DNA from: Forficula auricularia
Lineage: Eukaryota > Arthropoda > Insecta > Dermaptera > Forficulidae
DNA: 64,000 nucleotides
Direction of reading: 5' to 3'
Assembly (NCBI GenBank): GCA_024734495.1
Contig: JALMQS010000102.1
Coordinates: forward strand, 11,820,223 to 11,884,222
The notes beneath the pieces were generated by a model. The model did not search any database and was not told where the DNA came from. It worked only from the letters and a program-made list of their open reading frames with translations. The translations under genes were made by a program, and so were the position numbers. Shown here piece by piece: positions 41,355-53,300 of this stretch (positions are counted from its first letter, which is position 1; each line of letters begins with the position of its first letter).

Positions 41355-44300
41355 GTATGTAGGGGGGTAGGGGGTATGTATCGCAATTTTGTGGGTGCGC
41401 TGCAGGCCGCAACGTTCAACCGATTGCAATAAAATTTGGCACACAATTTAGTCTTGATGTAAACAAGAAGTTATTAGTTTTTGGTGACTGCAGCCTCAAG
41501 AGGGTGGAAATGGTGTGTGTGTGGGGGGGGGGGGGGGGTTGAAATCTTAAAAAATTCATAACAACGTTAATGAATGATACCAGTTTGGTTTCAAATGGCT
41601 AATATTCTACTAATTAATCTCAACAACTTGTGTCTGAAAAGGGTTTGATTGGAGCCCTCTGAATAGGGGTAGAGCCCTTTCGAAATCTATCTCTTCTTAC
41701 GGCCTGCCGCAGGGATTTTTCTATTTAGATATTCATTTTTAGGATTTTATTTTTAATTTATTTTTAGACATAATCCCTGAAAATGAATAAGGGCAAAAAC
41801 AAAGCGAAGAGAAAGACAATTTCCTTAGAAACTAAGAGTACGATTTTAAAACGAATAGCACAAGGTGAAAGATCCACAGCTCTAGGTAAAGAATTTGGAT
41901 TAGGTGAATCCACTATAAGAGATATACAAAAACGTGCAGGTGAAATAAATAAATCAAACAAAAGCGCTAAACGAGCATCCTATTCAAGAAACATTTTGAT
42001 AGAGAAAACGGAAAAGGCGCTCATATTGTGGATTCAAGAATTAACTCAAAAAGTCATTTTATTTGTTGTTATTATTGTTGTTACTGAGTTATTTTCTACG
42101 TGAGACTTTTTTATGCGGTCCCTATTCACCGCATAAAAAAATATTTTTAAATGTGTTGCGAAAAATATTTTTTATAGCTACTCGTGAAGTTTTGGAAGAT
42201 TTTTTTTATGCGGTCCCTATCCATCGACCATCGCACAAAAACAGGTTTGACTGTATATCGTTATTTAAAAAATTTTAACTGGATGATCTCAATAAATTTA
42301 TATTTAGAATTTAACTACAGACTAATAGACGACCCGACCCTCTTACTCTCTTGACTCGCTGGCCCATCAAAGAAGTCTCCATGTTTTCCCTATACTTACT
42401 ATATTACTATTCTATATTACTATACTATTTATGCGTGTGGTCCGATAAAATAAAATGAATAATCCCCAGGGCGGATCTATATATGGAATTTTTGGGCTGG
42501 AGCCCAGGACCCCATGGATATATAAAGGGCCCCCAGCCTCCATTGAAGACAAAATCTATTCAACAGAGATGTCTATTTCAGAACTTCTTTAGGTTAACTG
42601 CCATCAGGGGACGTCCCTAAATTACGTGAGGCGATTTTGGCGATTTTTCGGCCCCCCGCTCCTCCCTAATGATTTTTCAAAATTCGTATTTTTAGTGTAA
42701 ATACGTTAATCTATGTTTGATTGCGTTGTATTTATTTAATAAACATAATTTGCTTAATTATTTTTATTTAAGACTAGTTAAGACTAGTATTATTAATATT
42801 ATTATTATTACTTAATTTAACCCAGATTTCTTGGATTGTTACACTGTTTCTTGTGGAAAAAAAACACGTGAAATTTTCCGAGACCCCCCCCCCACGTGAG
42901 ATTCGACTCGACCCCCCCCCCCTTAAACGCCTAACATAATTTAGGGACGCGCCCTCATTTGATTTGTCTGTACAAAAGATTCGAGCTGATTTCGCTGTAA
43001 TTTGGTCAATTTTAGACTTTGAATGCCGAGGCATCTTCTTTGAAGAAACGTTATCTAAGTCATATTAAATAAATAAAATATATTATTGTCCTAATTTTTT
43101 CTTATACCGTACACATCAGTATAGAAAACAGTTTTTTTACAAAATGGTAATTAGTTTGATTAATTAGGTAGGCCCCCACGAAGTGTTAGCCCAGGGCCCC
43201 ATTCAAATTCACGGCCCGCCCCTAATAATACCCCCCCCCCAAAAAAAAAAGCTTGTAAACTACCAAACCCTTTTTTCAAACTAGAGAAGTGTCGAACCAG
43301 TTCAATTGTCAATACGTTTATCTCCATGACTTCTAGTGACTGGAACAATTTTTCCGTCTCGCTCTTTCCTGGTCTTTACAATCTTCAATTCTTCAAGACC
43401 CTCGTAGTGCACAAACACCTTCTTCTCTATCTTTTTCTTCATTATTCTCTTGTTTTCGTTAATTCAAAATCTATCAAAGCTTATAGGTGTTGCATATTTT
43501 GGTGAGCCCCTTTCTTGCAAAATATTAATTTTATTCCATGTATCCATCCATTTGTAAGCTTATTAATTAAAAATGTCGAAAAGAGGGATGAATCTGATTA
43601 TTGTCTGTTTTTACTTGACAGATTCCCCGAATGGGCAGAAGGTAAATGGCAACATGTGACAGTGGAAAATAACACGCTCACATATATAGATCATGAGAAA
43701 TTCAAGACGTATACTTTGAGATGTTTGGATACGGCTCCAAATCCTGAGCGATATTATGTCTTTGCCAGAACTCAATGGTAAGAGATTTTTTCTAAGTATT
43801 TGACAAAAAATTGAATATTTTTACAATACTCACCAACACCAAGAATATATATTGGATGGTGTCCGTGGATATACCAAAAGAATTTCAGTTCATTTCGATA
43901 AAATTATTTTGTTATCACTAGATTTTAAATTGTATTACTATTTTCTTTACAGTGGAGAAGAGCTGTACACATGCATCTGGATGAAATATCGAGGTGTTAA
44001 TGTTTTTGAATTTCAAATTGGTAAGAACCTAATCAATCATCCGATCGATTGATGAAAAATAAAATTTATTTAATATTCTTGAATATACATACAATTTATT
44101 AGTATTATAATTATAATAATTCGATTAATTTTTCAGGGAGTTATTCATCAGGAATTTTAAACAGTTCTTTATGTTCGGATTATAACTTCCGAGACACAAC
44201 GTGGATCACTCAAGGAAGTAAGTACAAAGTTTACAAATAATTTAGACCAAGAAACTTATTGATTTGGTGATCAAATTGATGATCTGGAGTTTTTTTTCCG

Positions 44301-47300
44301 ATTAGACTGCCCAAGAAGAAATTAAAAATCAATTAAAATTTGCCCTATTTCTCTAACCATGTAACTAGGACCGATGTAGTGTCATAGCTTGAGAGCTCTT
44401 ATGCTACTAGATACTTCGATACGATTTTGTTATTATTTTATTAATAGCTTTTAAACCTCAAGGCTAATTTGACCAGTACATAAGTTATTATTTTTTTTTA
44501 ATTTTAGAGTCGATAATAATTAGCAAGTCCCTAGTTCGATATACTCGGGGGTCTTTATAATACCGATTGCTTCCGAGCTGAATATAAAGTATTCTTTCCG
44601 AAAACTATATTTCAAAGGGATAATTAAGCATAGATGGAATAAGACACATCCGACTTAATCTCCCTCTAGTTTTTTAGATGCATCAGTGTAAATTTTACGT
44701 ATTCAAAAAATTAGAACTCACGTAGATTTCGTAATTTCATTATAATATGTCAAAAAAATCTCCCTTCGTCAAGAGAGAAAATTTTGTAAAGAATCTATTT
44801 TGATATATATATATATATATTTTTTTTTTTTTATGATAATGATGAGAGAAGGAGTTACACCAAAAAAGGTGCAACCCCTAAAGGCCTGGGTTGGCCCCTC
44901 CATCGTGAAAAGAAGAAGAAAGAATTTTATGGGTTGGGCGGGGGTCGAAGGTATCTGTGGATACGGGTCTTAAATAGCTGAAGGTTGTAGGTCGCGGGAA
45001 AGATGGTGGCAGGGAGCGAGTTCCAGTCTCTGGAGGTCAAAGGGATAAAAGAGTTGGCGAAAGCGCTTGTTCGAATTTTATCCAATTTGACAGCGAAGGG
45101 GTGCTGAGCGTTAGAAAACCGCGTGTTTCGCGTAAAGAGGGCATTAGGGGGGATAATTGATTTCAGCTCGACTGAACAGACACCGTGATAGTATCTGTAG
45201 TACAGGGAAAGGGCAGAAACGGTTCTTCGGTGAGCCAGGGAGTCGAGTGAGTTGGTTAGAGCCGGTTCTCCTATTAGTTTAATTGCTCGCTTCTGAATTG
45301 CATCCAGTGTGGCAAGAGAATGCTTGGAGGCACCCCTCCACAGATGAGAGCCATATTCGAGACAGGGACGAATTTGAGCCTTATACAGCATAAGGAGTTG
45401 ACTGGGAGTATAACAGCGTCTAGACCTAAATAGGAGACCAAGCTTGCGCGCTGCAGCTTTAGCAGTGGTTGAGATATGGTCATTCCATGAAAGGTCAGAC
45501 CCTAGAGTTACGCCTAGCATTGAGATTTTATCCCTGAATTCTAGTGAGTTTGAGTCGAATGATATGTTTGGGAGGTTTCTGTCGACGCGCCTAGAAATAA
45601 GGCAACACTGAGTTTTCCCTGCATTGCATATATATATATATATACTAATATTTATACACAATTTTTGCTCGTTTAATAAGAGTAGATATATATTTTTAAA
45701 TTTTGAAAAATAACTAATAATATATTTGTATATATATGTAGGGATTTTCTTGGGTGACTTTGACCAGGTGAAGAAAGACTCAAGTATTTTCAGTAATATT
45801 GGTTTATTAAATGCTTTTTAAATAATAATATAACAGATTTCTTTATAATAGAAATATAAAACTGGAGATGTTCGTGTATCGTGTCTTGAGTAAAAATAAA
45901 CTGTTAACTTGCACTTGGGGTTTTAACACTGATAAACTGATAACTGAATATTTACACTCGGATAAAATACTTTGCACTCTGATAGAACTGATAGAAACTG
46001 GACTGTGTGATGAACTGAACTGAACTGTGTGATGAACTGCCGTCTTCAACTTGGGAGACGATCTTTATAGAGGGCGCGTTGATATCTGGGGCTGCTGATG
46101 ATAGGTCCTTGGTACAGCCAATCAGCGCATTCGTTATTATGGCCAATATATTCTACACCCCAAATTCAGCCGGTATAACGGCTACGTTCGCGATAACATC
46201 CCCTGCGAACGACTTGGATTTTTAGAAAAAAAAAGCTTACGACGCATTATGGCTTAAAATTAATACTAAGACCTCAAGTAGAATTCTCTGTACAATCTAT
46301 AGATCTCCTAATGATAAAAAATTTAAAGAATTTTCCGATTATCTCGGCAATTGTGTGAATGTAATTCTTTCACGTTTTCCAAATTCTGAAGTCTCTTTCC
46401 TAGGTGACTTCAATGTACACAATAAGGACTGGTTGACATTCTCCAGATCCAACACCTCTGAAGGCAACGCTGCTCACATATTTGCAACTTCATATGACTT
46501 AACCCAAATTATAGATCGCCCCACTAGGATTCCGGACAACACAAACGACACCCCCTATCTCCTCGACCTCTTTCTGTCATCTGCCCCTTCTCAATTCTCT
46601 TTTAGTATCTCTGCACCTCTAAGTAACTCAGACCACAGCTTAATTAAAATAAAATCACATATCAACTTAGTAAAACCCGCTCTACCCTGCCCAAAGCCCA
46701 GAGAAATAAGGCTTTTTCTTAAAGCCAACTGGGATGAAATGCGTAACTTCTTCAGCTCTTTCCCATGGAATGATTACTGCTTCAGAAACAAAAATGCCAC
46801 CGAATGTGCCTCTGCATTCTCTGAAGTGATTCAAATGGGCATTGAGTTATATGTCCCTTTCAAACGGGTAATTGGAAAACAGGACTCCAAGCCCTGGTTC
46901 AATAAGTCTTGCTCCGAAGCAGTCAAACAAAAAAATCATGCTTTCTATAATTGGTCTTCGACACCATCAGAGTATAATCGCGTTCTCCTCACAAAAGCCC
47001 TCGCCCACTGTAAAAAAAACAATCGATAATGCGATGAAGTGCTTCATTCAGAAAAAAGCTGACAGGCTAGCAGCTTGCCCCAGCAGTTCAAACCAATTCT
47101 GGTCCCTTGATAAGTATGTAAAAAGAAATTTTACAAACTCATCATTTCCACCTCTCAATCTCTCCGACAACTCGATAGCCATTGACGCCTCCGACAAAGC
47201 CGAAGCTTTTGCCTCATATTTCGCGTCCAACTCAAACCTGGACGACAAAGGGCTTGATCCACCCACATACCCCCCAGTACTAATATAATGTCAGATACTG

Positions 47301-50300
47301 TTTTCAGGATACCAGCAATTCTAAAGATCATCCAGAATCTAAAGAACAACTCTTCTGCTGGCCCCGACGATATCCCTGCCATTCTCATTAAAAAATGTGC
47401 CCCTGAACTTGCTCCTATACTATCCAAATTATACAATCTCTCCTATAACTCTGGAATATTTCCGGAAGCCTGGAAACTAGCCAGAATCCAACCAATTAAG
47501 AAAAAAGGCGATTCTTCCAACATAAAAAACTATCGACCCATAGCAATCACTTCTGTCTTATCCAAAATCATGGAAAAGGCCATCAACGAGCAAGTTTTAC
47601 GACATTTAGAGTCTAATAAATTTATCCACGATAGGCAATACGGCTTCAGGCAATCCCGGTCGACGGGTGACATCCTAGCATATGTAACTCATAACTGGAA
47701 CAAAACCTTGGAGGCAGGGAATGAGAGCCTCGCGGTAGCTTTAGACATTTCAAAAGCCTTCGATATGGTCTGGCACAAAAATCTTCTTGCCAAATTGACC
47801 TCCGTCGGCCTTGCACCGAAACTCTGTAAGTTGCTCGAAAGTTTTCTTTCAGACCGTAGTATTAAGGTTGTCATCGATGGAATATCATCTTCCCCCTTCC
47901 ACACCAACGCTGGAGTTCCTCAGGGATCGGTTATCTCCCCTACGCTTTTTCTTATCTATATCAACGACCTTCTAAACTTGCCCTCCAATCCGGTACATTG
48001 TTACGCAGATGACAGCACCCTACATAACGCCCCTGCATTGCATAAAAACCGTGCAGACATTGCCTCTTTAATTAATTTAGACTTATGCAAACTTAAAAAC
48101 TGGGGATCCCAAAACTTAGTTAACTTCAATGCAGGGAAAACTCAGTGTTGCCTTATTTCTAGGCGCGTCGACAGAAACCTCCCAAACATATCATTCGACT
48201 CAAACTCACTAGAATTCAGGGATAAAATCTCAATGCTAGGCGTAACTCTAGGGTCTGACCTTTCATGGAATGACCATATCTCAACCACTGCTAGAGCTGC
48301 AGCGCGCAAGCTTGGTCTCCTATTTAGGTCTAGGCGCTATTATACTCCATCAACTTCTTATACTGTATAAGGCTCAAATTCGTCCCTGTCTCGAATATGG
48401 CACCTTATTCTTCGAGTATTAGATGAGAATCGATGGCTGTTTTTGATTTTAAGTCGATTCCTCCATGTCTTCAGCAATGGTTACTAATAATAACCGAAAC
48501 GTCAATAATCCAATGTAGAATGGTTATTCCTCGATTATTAAATGAGAATCGATCATTATTTTTGAATTAAAGTCAACATGAACCGCAAATTGCAAGTGAT
48601 ATCTGATTATTAATAAAGGAATAAACATATTATTTTTTATAAATTATAAATTATAAATTTTTTTATTGTTAAAGGATAAATAATTAATATATCCAGTAGG
48701 TACACACCAAGCCAGCAAAACATATTAATATTTCAAATGAATTTGGATAAAGTTTAGCAACGATCCGTTGCAGTTTATTTATTTTATTCGATATATGGGA
48801 GTTATCCCAGTTACAATATACATTTTTATACAATAAATTAAGAATTTAACAAAACTAAAATACTAATTTATAGTCTTAATTATTTTTATAGAGAAAAGTT
48901 TGCGGAATTTAACATAATGTAATGTATTTATTTTTATTATATTTATATTATTTAATTTAAATTGAGTAGGTAAACAATTATTTTTATCGAGAAATGATTG
49001 CGGAATTTAACAGAACAAAAGTCACATTAATAGATAGATAGATATACATATACACAGATAGATACATACAAGTTAAGCTAATATAAAGCATGTAATAATA
49101 TAATACCATCTATTAGACATTTAATCGTATTGTGAGCAATATCTTTTGATATCCATCACACTAGACGGTATTTATTTATATACTTATATATATTTGTATT
49201 TTTTTTAATTTGAAAACGGCTCTCTTTTCATTTTTTTCAAAATTTGACACCTGAAATCAAATGAGAATTTTTTTATTTCGGGACCTTAAACACAAAAGGC
49301 TTCATATCTTCCTAAAAGACAACCCAACCAACCAAAATGAGTGGAGGTCCACAAATTTTAATCCTCCACCTGGATTTGTTGGGTTCGGAGGGTGATTAGA
49401 GTTAGGGGGAAGAGGAGAGAGAGTCCAGAGGACATGTATAGGGTTGGCAGGGTGAATGATGATCGGAGGTGGGTCTAGGGGGTAGGATAAGGGTCCGTGG
49501 GATGGAAGGGGATTAGAGGAGGCTAGCAAGAGACCCGCCGCCTCTTCCTAAATCTCATCACCCTCCGAATCCAGGTAGAGGATTAACATTTGTAGACCTC
49601 CACCCATTAGAAAGTACATATATCAATAGGAAAAAAAGTTTCACTTTTGTCGGCATGGATTCCACGCACACATTTTTTTTATTTAATTCTGAATCCAAAT
49701 AAAAATCGACCTATATATATATTTATATATATATTGAAACTAGTCAACATTTTAGATATATTTTTAAATAATATAAATATTTTATCGTGCTAAAAATCCT
49801 GGTTTTAATTTTGGATATATATAAACTTGAAATTTTCTAAATACAGTAAATTCATCCATTGAATAAAACGTTTTATTTTCTAGTTCTCAAGCTGTTAATT
49901 GTAAACTAATCTAATAAAATCAATCACTTTTTAAGGAACGAAACGATTCAAAGAAATTCCGTGTCCTATCCGGGGAGAATATACTGGAATAATTCCAGAC
50001 GCCGAGTCGCCTAAATTATGCGCCAAACTTTCCTCTGATTGTAAAGCGCCTGAGATAATGTATTATACGGTGTCAGAATGTGATATTTCTCAAGTATATG
50101 AAGGTAAGTTTGTTTCTTTGTTTTTATATGATAATTTTCATTTGATTGGAAACTTTTAGAAGCATGAATTAAAAACAATGTTAAAATTTCTTTTTCTATT
50201 TGAAATTAATCTTGACTAATCAAAACAAAATAAATGTTTGTTTGATTTTAATTGTTTAAGAAAAATTATATTTAGATTGAAAATGAGAAAGAATTTTAAA

Positions 50301-53300
50301 ATTTTAATCTCAATTATATGTTCAATCTATTCAAATTTTATTTTTATAATCAAATGCCATTACGAAATGCTGGAGTCGGTTTTCACTTAGTCCGCCAGAA
50401 ATCTTCATCTTGTTTTACATCACACTACAAATAATTCTATCTTTGGAAATCTAAATCGAAAATCCACAACTACTTTCAAATTAAAAAAAAAATGTTGATT
50501 GAATTCGTTTTTTTTCTTATTTATTCAAGTAAACAATTTAAAATCAAACGAAGTTTTTAATTTCTTTCTTACTAACTTTTTCGAATAGATAATTTTTATT
50601 TTTTATTAATTGTATATTTGTATATAATATAAATATTTTGTATATTTTTTTATAACACTACGTGTGCTTGTAGCTCTGAGTGAATGTGTGTGTGTTAATC
50701 TTTTGTTAATTATTTACATATATATTGAAATCATCTACTTTAGCTATTATATAGATAAATTTTAGAGAAAATTTGTTTTAAAAAATAGGATCACGTATTC
50801 GAATAAGGAATCGCCGCGATTCTACTAAACGCATTTACGGAATCAACGATCCTAAGTCAACTACGACAACTGTATCCAGTCTAACCCAAATCCCACTACA
50901 AAATCCTGATATTCATCAAATTCACTCTGACACTCTGGACGATTTTTACTCGGATCCAAATCGACCCAAGCTCAATGATCAGATATCTGTTCCATCAAAC
51001 AGGCATGCCACTCGAAATTCCTCTATTGACTTTTCTTCTAGTACTTATAACACCAATCACTCTCCAAATAATACAAGCTCTACGACCTTTTTTGAGCCCG
51101 AAGAATATGATCCTTGGGCATATTCACAAACGAATGGTTTTAAAAATATGAGTTTAATGAACTCTAGGAATCAAAGACCTGATTTTAATTCTGATCGAAG
51201 AATATTAGATAATTCAAGAAATTCTTATAAACCACCTATTCAAAATCATGAACCATCACCATCCACAATATCAAATCATCGTGATTATTCTTCGTACAAT
51301 TATCAAACTTACTCCAATTTTGGTCCATATAGCAATATTTCTCCAAGGCCAATTTCAAATGAAAGAAGATATAACAATTCTCAGTCCAGTGGCTACTATT
51401 CCTTTTATGATACCAAGAATAAAAACCTAAACTCCACTGTTAGATTCACTCAGCCTAATCAGGAACCTTTCCAACAAACATTTCAGAATGAAAGAAGATA
51501 TAATAATTCTCAATCCAGGGGCTACAATTCCTTTTATGATCCCAGGAATCAAAGCCCAAATTCATCTGTTAGATCCTCTTATTCTAACCAAGAAAATTTC
51601 CCACAAACATTTCCTAACACTAATTCTCGCCATCCGGTTCAACAAGAAAATAATCCCTCTACGCCTAGCTATTATTCAAATAGATTTATACCCTACCCAT
51701 CTCAAGAAATCAGGCCCCCGCCTAGAGAAAATAATCAATTTCATCAACAAAATTTCCCGAATACCGGGAGTAATAGACCATTTAATGTTAATGAATTTTC
51801 TCAAAACCCTCACAATATCAATAGTTATCCGAGAGAGATACCCAGAGAGATACCTAGAGAGATACCCAGGGAGATATCTAGAGACAAACCCAGGGAGATA
51901 CCCAATTTCCCAATTCCTGACCATAACCGCCCTCCTATTCCTAAAATTCCTCAAAGAATCTATGAAAATACTCCACTTCCTAATGCCTATCGTTATGGCA
52001 GAAGACACGCATCTCCGAGAAGAGCCCCTTTCTACAGAGAAGGTAGTCTTATGTATTAAATCTTTGGGCACTTAAAGCACACTTTCTCATGATTGAATGA
52101 ATTGTCAATCGAGCATTTGAACTGCACTCTACACGTCTTTCTTGAATGATATAGAGGATAATTATATAATTTAAAAAAATATATTTTGTAAATCTCCCAA
52201 TATAACTACTAACCTATTAAAACATATTCTGAAAACATAAGAGCTGATTGCATGGAGTGGAGGGTTAAATTTATATTCTAACTCATTTCATAATATATAT
52301 ACAAATATAGATGATTTTAATGATCTTCTAAAGTTGTTTATGCGAATGAATTCACAGGTTCTCAGGACGTTTCGGTTCATAATTTGGATGTTGTTTTAAT
52401 TATGTTCACCCAACACACTCTCTAACAAGAGTACATATGAAGTCGCTATAGCAAAAGCACATTTCCATTTTTCTCATAAAAATGGAATTTAATTACATAA
52501 TTGAAAGGCACACTCAAAATTTTCTTAATCATAAATATTTTCTTTGGAGGTGTTTAAGTAGGAAATTTCTCAAGAGAACCACATCTCGTCCGAATGAAAA
52601 CATAATTAAATCTTGTTCTGTCCTCATCAGCAGCATCACTTAGCATATTTAGGCCAGGAGGGAATTTCCCCCAATGGGAGAATTTAGAGTTTCAAGAGAG
52701 AGATTAAAATTACTGTTCAGCAAATGTTATGTCCTGTAAATTATTAATGATATAATCTGTAAAATTGTAGTTTGAGCATATTTTGAGTTACGAGTAGAGT
52801 ATCCTTGACAGAAGAGATTATTTTCTGAATAATGGTGAAAGGAGGGGAATTAAGCTAAAAGATTGAGAACTACCACCATAGGTTTCACTTAACTCTTTAT
52901 TATTTCACTGAAATAAACTTTTTTCTACCTTTTCAAAAACATGCATGTATTCATTCAAATATCACAAGAACCTATCTTATTATTAACCTGACTGGCTAGC
53001 TCATTAATTATAAAGGGGCTCTTCTTATCATTTATCATTTTATTGAATTATCTAATTATATAAAAGTTTAATTATAACTTTAATGATAAGGTTGATGTTT
53101 TGATTTTTTTCGCCTAATCGAAACATCCGCGGATCCAGCGCCCCCCCCCTCCCCCAAAAAAAAATACATTGCAGAACTAAATTTTTTATATGTTTATTTA
53201 AAACTATTGAGCTAGTTATTTGGAGCGGGGGAAGCTGGCAACTACTAAAATAAAAATGCACAATGAAATAAAAAAAGGCATTTTTTTAGAGTAATATTTT

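Noticed and set aside
41196..41444. Frames with (YI)n runs on the - strand
   Set aside because: Translation of a TA microsatellite inside the Tigger element.
43515..43781. Frame starting at 43515 as the true start of exon F
   Set aside because: The part before 43622 is intron: a good acceptor at 43621 and exact phase match to exon E.
44927..45661. Host gene of 244 codons
   Set aside because: It is the C-terminal part of a LINE with poly(A) tail; the first residues (IYIYIC) come from the flanking TA tract.
45843..46146. Two overlapping frames of 64-68 codons
   Set aside because: They lie inside the LTR and are shadows of its promoter and R region.
51488..52075. Frames of 195 (+) and 131 (-) codons overlapping exon J
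   Set aside because: Shadow frames caused by the codon repeats of exon J, whose own frame has correct phase from exon I.
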